DNA of 64,000 bases, taken from positions 62,001-126,000 of the forward strand of contig NZ_JAGGQP010000008.1 in assembly GCF_018613235.1 (NCBI RefSeq), in the 5' to 3' direction. The notes beneath the pieces are model-generated. The model was not told where the DNA came from. It worked only from the letters and a program-made list of their open reading frames with translations, and searched no databases. How positions within the stretch are numbered: position 1 is the stretch's first letter; every line of letters begins with the position of its first letter. This document shows positions 17,258-24,548 of the stretch, one piece after another. The position numbers and the translations under genes were made by a program. Source of the DNA: Bacillus sp. ISL-41. GTDB lineage: Bacteria; Bacillota; Bacilli; Bacillales; Cytobacillaceae.

Positions 17258-18487
17258 TTAAGCCAATCCCACTGGTAAAAAGCAAGAAAGGTTGTTTGTA
17301 ATTTCTCCTCCGACACGGTATCCAAGCGCGGATGGTTTTCCGCAAACAAGAAAGCTTCCGGTCAGTATATGACCCTGTTTCTTCCCTTTTTCCGAAAAAT
17401 AAGTCGTTGAAGGCAGTTCGATATACTGCTGAAAAATGGATGGTACATCCTGGTAGTTCTTGTGTTCTTCTTCCATTATCAGGTTACCAGTTGAGCTGTA
17501 AATCTGTACTGTGTCTCCTTCTCTTCCGAAAATCGGCTTTTTGACAAATGATAACTGTCCTTTGTAAAATGGCTCCGCTTCTAAATATGTTGGAAGGAAA
17601 TATTCTTCAATCCACTGATGCTCTTCAGTTGTGAAAAAGGGATCCTTATTTTCATGTAATCCCCATATGACTGCCTGCACAGCTTTATTCTGCAATAAGA
17701 AGGCAGATGGAGGATTGATCATTGCCAATTTCTTTGTTTTTACCAGCTCAAGCAGCCATAAACCGATTTTATTCCCTGAATCGTCTTCATCCATGATAAG
17801 GCTTTCTATCGGGAATGTCTGACGGTATAGGATATCAATTTTGCGCCCTGTTTCATCATAAAGCCCAGTCTCCGGTATAATCTTTAGTTTATCTAGTGAG
17901 ATGAACCTCGAAGGCAGACCATATAAATCCTGCAAATATAGGACTGTATTTCGGTCTTCAATGTTGTCTTCATGCGCGGTGAAAACCACATATGGCTCTA
18001 TCTCCTCCAGCCATTTGGCTGATGAATCGACAGCAGACCTGACAGCTCTGGCCAGCTGATCTTCCATTCCCTCATTTGGGTTCCCAAGACCAAATTGAGC
18101 AGCTACAGAACCATTTACGCTAAATAATTCCTTAATAAATGTTGGAGTATCAGAATTTATCTCGATGCACTTGTATGTATTTTCACTTTTAATCAGATCA
18201 AGCCTAGCAATTACGCTTTCAACATTTAACGTCCTGAGCCTTATAAAATCGAGGGTTTCTTCCGGATACCCAAGTTCCCTTAAGGTATCCGGGCTAACAT
18301 TTCTAAGAAGTTCACTAACTTTGAAAAATATTTTCCCAATCCTATTCGTACAAATCCTGATTGCTTCAGCTTCCCGCCGATCAATGGGCGAAATATCATA
18401 TAATGCATATTCCTCACCATACAAATCTGGCCAGAAATTCTTGATTCCTCGATAAAAGTGTTCTCTCTTTGTTTTGTGGTTTTTCAT
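17258..18487 (-). CDS. Glutathionylspermidine-synthase-like ATP-grasp ligase (YgiC/YjfC family)
   Basis: 409 aa, C-N ligase with the GSP_synth ATP-grasp fold. Visible marks are YKCIEINSDTPTFIKEL, FVKKPIFGREGD (nucleotide-lysine region) and ILTGSFLVCGKPSALGYR near the C-terminus. Known relatives amidate the Gly carboxylate of glutathione with spermidine. The YgiC/YjfC branch lacks the amidase domain and has an unknown substrate. Start at 18487 because AGGAGG lies six bases upstream. It is fourth in an operon with a lipoprotein, DUF350 and K+ channel genes, resembling E. coli yjfKLMC. Confidence 0.88.
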   Translation of the reverse strand: MKNHKTKREHFYRGIKNFWPDLYGEEYALYDISPIDRREAEAIRICTNRIGKIFFKVSELLRNVSPDTLRELGYPEETLDFIRLRTLNVESVIARLDLIKSENTYKCIEINSDTPTFIKELFSVNGSVAAQFGLGNPNEGMEDQLARAVRSAVDSSAKWLEEIEPYVVFTAHEDNIEDRNTVLYLQDLYGLPSRFISLDKLKIIPETGLYDETGRKIDILYRQTFPIESLIMDEDDSGNKIGLWLLELVKTKKLAMINPPSAFLLQNKAVQAVIWGLHENKDPFFTTEEHQWIEEYFLPTYLEAEPFYKGQLSFVKKPIFGREGDTVQIYSSTGNLIMEEEHKNYQDVPSIFQQYIELPSTTYFSEKGKKQGHILTGSFLVCGKPSALGYRVGGEITNNLSCFLPVGLA

Positions 18488-18497
18488 GGAATGCCTC

Positions 18498-18962
18498 CTA
18501 TTCCATGTCGTTTTCATCAATGGCCTTTACATACAGAACGTAAACTCCCCGATCTTCATCCACTTCGGTAGAAGTAACAGCCATCTGGCCAAAGCCAGGA
18601 ACATCAACAATATCCTTTAATAAAAAGCGGATTACATCAAGATGAGTTCGGCAAGGTACAGCTGAAAGCAATTTATAATTCTCACTTTCTTTGTACCTGC
18701 GGAATTCCACGTGGATTCCCATTCCCCGATAACTTTTCTCATCAAGGACATAATTGTTCCTGCCCCGGTCCTCAAGGACGAGGATCTCTTCATCCCCAAC
18801 CATCTCATTGGAAATCAGTTCATACTGGGTTCCTTTAATAATGAAATAAGTACAAAGCTGGCGGGCATAAAACTCATCGATCCCGACATTCGGGATTGTA
18901 TATTCGTATAATGGTTCATAGTTGTCTTTTCCATCATGAATGAAGTAAGTGAGCTTTTTCAT
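18498..18962 (-). CDS. Conserved operon member of unknown function
   Basis: 154 aa, soluble, mixed alpha/beta, no signal peptide, no motif I can name. Shine-Dalgarno GGAGGGG. It sits third in the operon, 15 bases after DUF350 and 10 bases before the ligase. By position it could take the place of E. coli YjfK (DUF2491), but I see no clear resemblance. Its single-domain size would suit an adaptor or substrate-binding role for the ligase (speculative). Confidence 0.78.
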   Translation of the reverse strand: MKKLTYFIHDGKDNYEPLYEYTIPNVGIDEFYARQLCTYFIIKGTQYELISNEMVGDEEILVLEDRGRNNYVLDEKSYRGMGIHVEFRRYKESENYKLLSAVPCRTHLDVIRFLLKDIVDVPGFGQMAVTSTEVDEDRGVYVLYVKAIDENDME

Positions 18963-18977
18963 GGATGCTTTCCCCTC

Positions 18978-19376
18978 CTAATAAGACAGACTTTTTGCGA
19001 CAATCCACCCTACTGCAAGCGAAAGTGTGAAGAGAATGACACCCACTGAACGGTTATCTTCTTCAATCGCTTTTTGGAGACTATATCTCACCGTGACAAC
19101 CTCAGCGACAAAGAATACAATGATTTGCGTAAAAATTCCAATGGAGCCCCAAATCGCCATATCGAGGAGGGATATCGAATATTCAGCAGCTGCACCAAGC
19201 ACGATGGCAAGTCCCAGCATTTTCCCTCCAAGTGAAAGAGCAGCTGTTATATTTCTTTTGCCAATCAGTTCAAACTCCTTAATTTTTGGAGTAGCCAGCA
19301 CGAATAAGCCGACACCCGCGGTTAGCAAAAGCAATCCAAGTCCTAAATAAGCGGCAAAATTCAAATATAAATTCAT
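18978..19376 (-). CDS. DUF350 membrane protein (YjfL family)
   Basis: 132 aa with four predicted transmembrane helices (about 7-27, 45-65, 75-95, 110-130), the DUF350 pattern of two repeats with small-residue-rich helices. The family is typically encoded beside GSP-synthase-like ATP-grasp genes and DUF1190 lipoproteins, as here. Role in the membrane unknown. Confidence 0.87.
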   Translation of the reverse strand: MNLYLNFAAYLGLGLLLLTAGVGLFVLATPKIKEFELIGKRNITAALSLGGKMLGLAIVLGAAAEYSISLLDMAIWGSIGIFTQIIVFFVAEVVTVRYSLQKAIEEDNRSVGVILFTLSLAVGWIVAKSLSY

Positions 19377-19391
19377 CTTTGTTTCTCTCCC

Positions 19392-19835
19392 TTAACCGCC
19401 AGTAGTGCTTCTTGACCCGCTGCCGAATCCTGAACTGCCCTTTGGCGAAGTATTTTTATAATTGCTGTCCAGTCTTGCTCCTTTGAATGAGGAACTGTTC
19501 TTATACTTCATATAATCATTGCTCTTATAGAGTAATGATCGGTTCGCAAAGAACATGCCAGCGAAAAAGTAATGTCCAAAATATGGAGAGTTGTTATCAT
19601 CACATTCCCAGACACCATCTTCATTGTCCCATTCCCAGTCTGAACAATCGGTCCCTTCTGGTACGGGAGGGATATCCTGGCCCTGTTCAGAATTCCAATC
19701 CTGTCCTTCATCGCCGGATACATCTGGTTCCCAATCACGGTCCGGAATGGCCTGTGGATTGTTATTGCAACCAGCAAGCCCCATCATCAAAGCCGTAGCA
19801 GATATACTCGCGATAACCTTTTTTGTTTTGCCCAT
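19392..19835 (-). CDS. Lipoprotein with Gly-Gly C-terminus (YgiB/YjfM, DUF1190-like)
   Basis: 147 aa: a type II signal peptide with lipobox GLAGC (Cys23), an acidic Trp/Asp-rich middle and a Ser/Gly-rich tail ending GSGSRSTTGG. E. coli YgiB (DUF1190), encoded next to the YgiC ligase, also ends in an SRS-x-GG-type tail (from memory). It is the first gene of the five-gene operon, with GAGGTGA as Shine-Dalgarno and a sigma-W-consensus promoter 34 bases upstream. The free C-terminal glycine is a plausible ligase substrate (inference). Confidence 0.82.
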   Translation of the reverse strand: MGKTKKVIASISATALMMGLAGCNNNPQAIPDRDWEPDVSGDEGQDWNSEQGQDIPPVPEGTDCSDWEWDNEDGVWECDDNNSPYFGHYFFAGMFFANRSLLYKSNDYMKYKNSSSFKGARLDSNYKNTSPKGSSGFGSGSRSTTGG

Positions 19836-19868
19836 TTATTTCACCTCTTTCTTATTGACGTAAATATT

Positions 19869-19894
19869 TACGGAAGACCTGGGAAAAAGTTTCA
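19869..19894 (-). promoter_or_regulatory. Sigma-W-consensus (ECF) promoter of the amidoligase operon
   Basis: TGAAAC-N16-CGTA on the minus strand, an exact match to the B. subtilis sigma-W consensus. The predicted start lies about 20-25 bases before the lipoprotein ATG at 19835. The -10 box lies inside a 14-bp palindrome, CGTAAATATTTACG (19859-19872). Confidence 0.82.
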
Positions 19895-20047
19895 AATTCC
19901 TTCTTACTTTCCAGATAACAACCTTCCTTTTATTGTAACACTTTCCTCTTGCAGTGATGCTGAATTCTTCAATTAGTATGGTACCTCCTTCCTGTGCTCC
20001 ACTATTAAAGTGTGAATGATCTGGGTTCGCTTTTTTCCTGTTAACAA

Positions 20048-20173
20048 TCAATCTTGCCCATAGAAAAATTCCTCGAAATTAAATTCCTTTATTTCCGCGT
20101 TTCCTAATGCGATTTTTGCTAAAATAATTTCAAATAGGCATAAACCTGCTAACATAATGATTCCTGCAACCAT
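20048..20173 (-). CDS. Small membrane protein, 41 aa
   Basis: Begins MVAGIIMLAGLCLFEII: one hydrophobic helix (residues 2-24), then an acidic, aromatic tail (EFNFEEFFYGQD). AAAGGAG lies eight bases before the ATG. It is divergent from the LacI-type regulator gene and upstream of the sigma-W-type operon. No family recognised. Good ribosome binding site and topology, but short, so moderate confidence. Confidence 0.62.
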   Translation of the reverse strand: MVAGIIMLAGLCLFEIILAKIALGNAEIKEFNFEEFFYGQD

Positions 20174-20185
20174 AACGACACTCCT

Positions 20186-20229
20186 TTGTAATATGTTTGC
20201 ATATACAATAATTTATGGAACGCGTTTCA
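20186..20229 (+). promoter_or_regulatory. Promoter and LacI-type operator of the LacI-family gene
   Basis: The promoter TTGTAA-N17-TAATTT (20186-20214) is followed at once by a near-perfect palindrome TGGAACGCGTTTCA (20216-20229, 12 of 14 bases symmetric) with the central CG typical of LacI/GalR operators. The position downstream of the -10 box implies autorepression. Confidence 0.65.
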
Positions 20230-20259
20230 GGTCAAGAATAATCTTTGCGAGGTTTTTAA

Positions 20260-21234
20260 ATGGCTAATATCAGAGAAATTGCCCGACTGGCAGGAGTATC
20301 AGTTTCCACAGTGTCACGCGTGCTGAATAACCATCCATATGTCACCCCGGATAAACGGGAAGCAGTGATGAAAACCATAAGAGAACTGGATTATAGTCCA
20401 AACATTAATGCTGTCCATTTATCCCGAGGCAAGACAAATATGGTTGGAGTCGTACTGCCAACGATCAATCACCCATATTTTTCTGAACTGCTGGAAGGAA
20501 TCGCGGAAGCAGCGATTAAGCATAATATCCAGCTGGTTATCTTCCAGACAGGCTATAACCTGGAAAAGGAATTTGAAGCATTAGAACAACTTCGAGGCCA
20601 CCTTATTGATGGAGCTATTATTGCTTCACGCGCTATTCCATATGACTCACTTTTAAAGTATAAAGATGCAGGACCGATTGTGTTATGTGAGGATTCTGAT
20701 CAAGACGAGTTTCCTTCGATTTCAATCCAGCATGTTGCTGCATTCAACCTTGGATTGGAATATTTACTTTCCAATGGACATGAGAGGATCGCCATCTGTC
20801 TTGGAAGACTTGAAGGAACAAATAGCAAGAAGCGTCAGAAGGCATATGAGGAAATGATGAAGATGATTGGCCAGAAAGTTCATAAAGAATGGATTATTGG
20901 TAAGTGTTTACTCATTCAGGATGGAAAAAAAGTGGTGAACCGATTTTTAAAAATGAAAGAAAAGCCAACTGCTTTTCTAGTCGGTAATGATCAAGTTGCA
21001 GCCGGAATTATCACGGAAGCCAAAAAACAAGGCCTTAATGTACCTGAAGATTTAGCCGTATTGAGCTTTGATAATCACCCAATATCCGGAATTTTGGGAA
21101 TCACGACAATCGACATACCCACTAAACAATTAGGTACAGATGCCTTTAATGCATTTATCAAGCGAACTGGCGATGGTAAATATGCCAAGAAGGTCACCCT
21201 GCCATTTAAATTAGTTCAACGACAATCAGTTTAG
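20260..21234 (+). CDS. LacI/GalR-family transcriptional regulator
   Basis: 324 aa: an N-terminal helix-turn-helix and hinge (IREIARLAGVSVSTVSRVLN), then a periplasmic-binding-like effector domain ending near residue 320. DegA of B. subtilis is a close structural relative in length and N-terminus. The ligand is not predictable, and no sugar operon is adjacent. A palindrome over its own transcription start suggests autoregulation. Single gene. Confidence 0.92.
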   Translation: MANIREIARLAGVSVSTVSRVLNNHPYVTPDKREAVMKTIRELDYSPNINAVHLSRGKTNMVGVVLPTINHPYFSELLEGIAEAAIKHNIQLVIFQTGYNLEKEFEALEQLRGHLIDGAIIASRAIPYDSLLKYKDAGPIVLCEDSDQDEFPSISIQHVAAFNLGLEYLLSNGHERIAICLGRLEGTNSKKRQKAYEEMMKMIGQKVHKEWIIGKCLLIQDGKKVVNRFLKMKEKPTAFLVGNDQVAAGIITEAKKQGLNVPEDLAVLSFDNHPISGILGITTIDIPTKQLGTDAFNAFIKRTGDGKYAKKVTLPFKLVQRQSV

Positions 21235-21245
21235 GACAAAAATCA

Positions 21246-21267
21246 AACCTGCCAACTTTGGCAGGTT
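21246..21267. terminator. Terminator between LacI-type and MEDS genes
   Basis: A 9-bp stem AACCTGCCA/TGGCAGGTT. The T-run (TGATTTTTG) is on the minus strand, so it mainly ends the MEDS gene. Confidence 0.72.
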
Positions 21268-21272
21268 ACTTG

Positions 21273-21842
21273 TTACTGTATTCTGCTTTTACGATCTATC
21301 AGCTTAATGGTATCGTCTGTCATGTAATAATCGTGGGAATCCATTAAAATGGCTTTCAATGAGTCTGGGACCCTATTGGTATCATAACCACAAACGGAGA
21401 TTAAATTTGTGGATTTAATTATTGCGTCTGCTTTTTTTTCGTAATCCCCCAGATTCTTGAAGATTTGGTCCTGTTCTCTCCATTCCACATGAGCCCATGT
21501 CTGTACCGGGATATTTTTTTCCAAAAAAGGCGCAAGCATATTGTCTAAATAACTTAAAATCGTTTCCTTATTGAAGTTGCCACGATAGCAATAGAAGTCA
21601 TAATTGTTAATGGTGTGTATCATTTCCTGTTGTTGCTCGTCAAATTCAAGTTTGATTCTATTCTGCAGTTCAGGCATAATCCTGTCATTTTCTATGATCA
21701 TGATGTGGTTGCCCAGACCGATAGCCGCTGCAGCATAGATTACCAGATTTTCAACATATTTCTCTTCATTTTCAAAAGTATAAAAAATATGTGCTCCATT
21801 TTCTTTTACAGTCGAGATCAGGTCCTCGATTCTTTTGTGCAT
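21273..21842 (-). CDS. MEDS-domain sensor protein
   Basis: 189-aa cytosolic protein matching the MEDS (DcmR-type sensory) domain: an N-terminal AHIFYTFENEEKYVENLVIY, IMIIEND, then WAHVEWREQD in the middle. MEDS domains sense small hydrocarbons or feed into stressosome and two-component signalling, often beside RsbR or histidine kinases. Here it is a stand-alone gene with GGAGGAG upstream. Partner unknown. Confidence 0.8.
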   Translation of the reverse strand: MHKRIEDLISTVKENGAHIFYTFENEEKYVENLVIYAAAAIGLGNHIMIIENDRIMPELQNRIKLEFDEQQQEMIHTINNYDFYCYRGNFNKETILSYLDNMLAPFLEKNIPVQTWAHVEWREQDQIFKNLGDYEKKADAIIKSTNLISVCGYDTNRVPDSLKAILMDSHDYYMTDDTIKLIDRKSRIQ

Positions 21843-22033
21843 TGTATCAGTCTCCTCCTGAATTCAAGGGAAACAAACAATGAATTCGCATATTCAAATA
21901 TACCCTTTATATTAACATATTTCTTGCCGATAATCGATTAAACTTGTTTATGATTCAATCAAGTCCAGTTATACATACGGATTTAAATACGATTATTTTC
22001 ACAAGTATTATGGGTGGGTTCTGTCTTAAAGGA

Positions 22034-22049
22034 GTGAATACTTATTCAC
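22034..22049. repeat. 16-bp palindrome GTGAATACTTATTCAC
   Basis: Perfect 7-bp arms with a 2-base centre, in the gap between the MEDS gene and the nitronate monooxygenase terminator. It may be a regulator site, but no gene start lies close by. Confidence 0.4.
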
Positions 22050-22066
22050 GAAAAGTGCCTACAAAA

Positions 22067-22095
22067 ACTCACCGAGCATTTAATGTTCGGTGAGT
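22067..22095 (-). terminator. Terminator after nitronate monooxygenase gene
   Basis: A 13-bp stem (one wobble) ACTCACCGAACAT/ATGCTCGGTGAGT with U5 on the minus strand. Confidence 0.88.
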
Positions 22096-22103
22096 GAAAT
22101 TAG

Positions 22104-23102
22104 TTAGTCCATAACAAAAGTCTTGAGTTTACCGGCTTTAGTGTTTAAATCACTTAAAGCTTCTTTATATTCTGTTTCTAACTGGCTAATGATTTCCGAT
22201 GCGGATTGAATTTTCTCAATGGCTCCAACACCCTGCCCTGCTGACCAAATGTCTTTCCAGGCTTTAGCATTTGTCTCTCTCTGCATCGTATCAAAATTAA
22301 CAGTATCCTTTTTCTTTAGAGTTTCAGGGTCCAGCCCCGCCCTAACAATACTTGGCTTCAGCATATTCGCTTTGACACCTGAGAAAGCATCGGTGAGAAT
22401 AAGGTCTTCTTGTGTTGCATCGACCACCATCTGCCTATATTCATCATTCGCCATGCTCTCTTGTGCCACAATGAATCTAGTCCCCATATAAGCAAGGTCT
22501 GCTCCTGCTGCCTGGGCAGCAAGTACTGCTCTTCCAGTGGTGATTGAGCCTGCAAGAACAATAATCCCATCCCAGAAAGTCCGTACAGAATCCACAAATG
22601 CGAAGCTATTCAGTTCCCCAGCATGGCCACCTGCTCCATTCGCGACTAAAATCAGCCCGTCAACTCCTGTTTCTGCGGCTTTTTTTGCGAACTTCACATC
22701 ACTGACATCAGAAAAAACAAGGCCTCCATATTCATGGACAATGTCTACCACTTTCTTAGGACTGCCAAGTGAAGTGATGACCAATTGAGGTTTATGCTTT
22801 TTGATCAAATCAAGCTCTTCTTCAAGCCTGCTGTATGTACTATGTACCACCATATTCATAGCCCAGGGTGCCACTTTCCGTTCTGGCTCTTGTTTTTTTG
22901 CTTCTGCTAAATCGGCATTCAACCTTCCCATCCATTCGTCAAGAACATCAATTGGTCTGGCATTCGGAGCTGGAAATGACCCAATTACTCCATTTTTGCA
23001 GCAGGAACTAACCAAATCAGGACCTGAAACAAGAAACATCGGGGCAGCTATTGCAGGAACAGAGAGTTGGTCCCACCAGTTTTCCGGAATAACTTTACTC
23101 AT
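22104..23102 (-). CDS. NAD(P)H-dependent flavin oxidoreductase, nitronate monooxygenase family
   Basis: 332 aa TIM-barrel FMN enzyme. Visible marks are the N-terminal SVPAIAAPMFLVSGPDLV, the central LILVANGAGGHAGE with the catalytic-type histidine, and the FMN phosphate region IVLAGSITTGRAVLAAQAAGADLAYMGT. The family includes nitronate monooxygenases and FabK-like enoyl reductases. Detoxification of alkyl nitronates is the usual annotation; the substrate is not proven. Shine-Dalgarno AAGGGATGA. Confidence 0.9.
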   Translation of the reverse strand: MSKVIPENWWDQLSVPAIAAPMFLVSGPDLVSSCCKNGVIGSFPAPNARPIDVLDEWMGRLNADLAEAKKQEPERKVAPWAMNMVVHSTYSRLEEELDLIKKHKPQLVITSLGSPKKVVDIVHEYGGLVFSDVSDVKFAKKAAETGVDGLILVANGAGGHAGELNSFAFVDSVRTFWDGIIVLAGSITTGRAVLAAQAAGADLAYMGTRFIVAQESMANDEYRQMVVDATQEDLILTDAFSGVKANMLKPSIVRAGLDPETLKKKDTVNFDTMQRETNAKAWKDIWSAGQGVGAIEKIQSASEIISQLETEYKEALSDLNTKAGKLKTFVMD

Positions 23103-23273
23103 CGTATCATCCCTTCTACATTTCTAAATTTTCTGAATATCTATATCATAGTTTAACTTACTGCTTTTTTCAATCTTGATGAAAATTTATTATCTTAAAA
23201 AAAGGCTTTTCTCGCATGGATTGTTCCTTTTTGTACACGTACCTACATTTTAAGCAAGTAGCAAAGATAGCTT

Positions 23274-23458
23274 AAGGCTGTTTTCGTAGAGAATTTTGTT
23301 AAAATCCTAAAGCCCATTTTAACGTGATAAAAGCCATTTTGTATGCCGGTACTAAGTTTGCAAGCTCTTTTCTCATATAAACGTTAATTATGTAAAGAAA
23401 CTAGGTAAGTCAATCCTATTTTGTAGTCAATAGCAACAAAGTTTGAGAAAAGAGCCTA
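23274..23458. repeat. Possible MITE-like element, about 185 bp
   Basis: The 384-base gene-free stretch 23103-23486 contains imperfect terminal inverted repeats: the left end reads AAGGCTGTTTTC and the right end, on the other strand, TAGGCTCTTTTC, both followed by a TTTGTT block. A second internal pair GCTCTTTTCTCA/TGAGAAAAGAGC spans about 90 bases. No coding potential. It looks like a short non-autonomous repeat, seen only once here. Confidence 0.4.
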
Positions 23459-23486
23459 GAAAAGGGCTTAAAAAAGAATCCCCACA

Positions 23487-23672
23487 TCAATGCGAAGGAT
23501 CCTTGCGATATTTTTGCTGAAATTTTTTTAAGCTGTTATGAATTCGATTTATAACGGTGTTAGTTCCCTTTTCTGGTTCTTTTAAATACCTTCGCCAAAT
23601 AAATTGACTTCCTTCCTCTATCAGCAGCAAAACAACAATCGGCAGTAGCAAGAGCCAAATCCAGTTCCACAT
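23487..23672 (-). CDS. Small membrane protein, 61 aa
   Basis: An N-terminal Trp/Leu-rich helix (WNWIWLLLLPIVVLLL), then a basic cytosolic tail (YLKEPEKGTN, KKFQQKYRKD). AAAGGAG lies eight bases upstream of the ATG. Single transmembrane segment, inside-positive at the C-terminus. Family not recognised. Just downstream of the PlsY-like gene. Confidence 0.72.
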   Translation of the reverse strand: MWNWIWLLLLPIVVLLLIEEGSQFIWRRYLKEPEKGTNTVINRIHNSLKKFQQKYRKDPSH

Positions 23673-23867
23673 ATTTCAGGCTCCTTTCAAATGGATATAA
23701 TATCCTATTCATTTCTTTACCTCAAAATGTGCGAATCCTAAACATTAACTGGTTTTAGGTTGGGGTCTTGTATTCCATTCAAATGCATCCTTCCACTGCA
23801 GATATTCTTATAATATCTTTAGCAGATGGATTTGCTTGTCTGCTTTGTGCACCCCTTTTTATTTTTT

Positions 23868-24434
23868 CTATCTTTTTTCTAATCTTTCGGAAATGTCATC
23901 ACGGTGAATGAATATGATGATCATTACGAGTATGGCTGAACCTAAAATGGCAAGGTGATGGATTCCCAGGAAATAAAAAAATACAGGAATTAAAACAAAG
24001 GAACCCAGTCCTGCAAATGTAAAACTCTTTAAAAAGGGATAAAGAAAAAGAAAACCGAAAATAATGACCAAGGCTGTTAACGGTTCGAAGGCGAGCATGC
24101 CTCCTATGAATGTTGAGATCCCCATTCCACCTTTAAACTTTAAAGTAATTGGCTTAACATGGCCAAGTATGGCAAATCCCAATCCAGTTAGTATGAATTC
24201 AGGCGGCAGTTTTAAATAATCACCAAGAAGGATTACAATTGCCCCTTTTAGCGCATCACCAAGAAAAGTCAAAACAAATGATGCCTTTCCATGTACCCGG
24301 CCTGCATTCCTCGCTCCAACGTTGCCGCTGCCCTCAACTCTTATATCCTTTCTCCCAAGGAACCTAACAACGAAATAGCCGGCCATCAAGCTGCCAACAA
24401 GATATGAAGTTAAAAAGTAACTAAAAATAATCAT
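23868..24434 (-). CDS. PlsY-like glycerol-3-phosphate acyltransferase (probable paralogue)
   Basis: 188-aa five-to-six-helix membrane enzyme. PlsY motif 1 is EGSGNVGARNAGR, motif 2 contains DALKGA, and motif 3 is GHVKPITLKFKGGMGIST. Canonical motif 1 reads SGNxGATNxxR and motif 3 FKGGKG, so T-to-R and K-to-M changes are present; activity on acyl-phosphate may differ. The ATG at 24434 gives a normal hydrophobic N-terminus; a TTG 18 codons upstream (24488) with AAGGA is an alternative. A main plsY is expected elsewhere in the genome. Confidence 0.82.
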   Translation of the reverse strand: MIIFSYFLTSYLVGSLMAGYFVVRFLGRKDIRVEGSGNVGARNAGRVHGKASFVLTFLGDALKGAIVILLGDYLKLPPEFILTGLGFAILGHVKPITLKFKGGMGISTFIGGMLAFEPLTALVIIFGFLFLYPFLKSFTFAGLGSFVLIPVFFYFLGIHHLAILGSAILVMIIIFIHRDDISERLEKR

Positions 24435-24513
24435 GGCAACACAACCTGTCCCAGTAATATTAGTAGAGTTTATTCGGTAAAAAGCCAATAAATTCCTTCA
24501 ACTATAACCACAT

Positions 24514-24543
24514 AAAAAATCCCGGCCAGGGGAGACCGGGATT
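24514..24543 (-). terminator. Terminator of the MFS gene
   Basis: An 8-bp stem AATCCCGG/CCGGGATT with U6 on the minus strand. Confidence 0.87.
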
Positions 24544-24548
24544 GATTT

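Noticed and set aside
19836-20051. 71-codon minus-strand frame ending at the lipoprotein start
   Set aside because: The sigma-W-consensus promoter and leader of the lipoprotein operon run through it, it has no ribosome binding site, and its composition is not protein-like.
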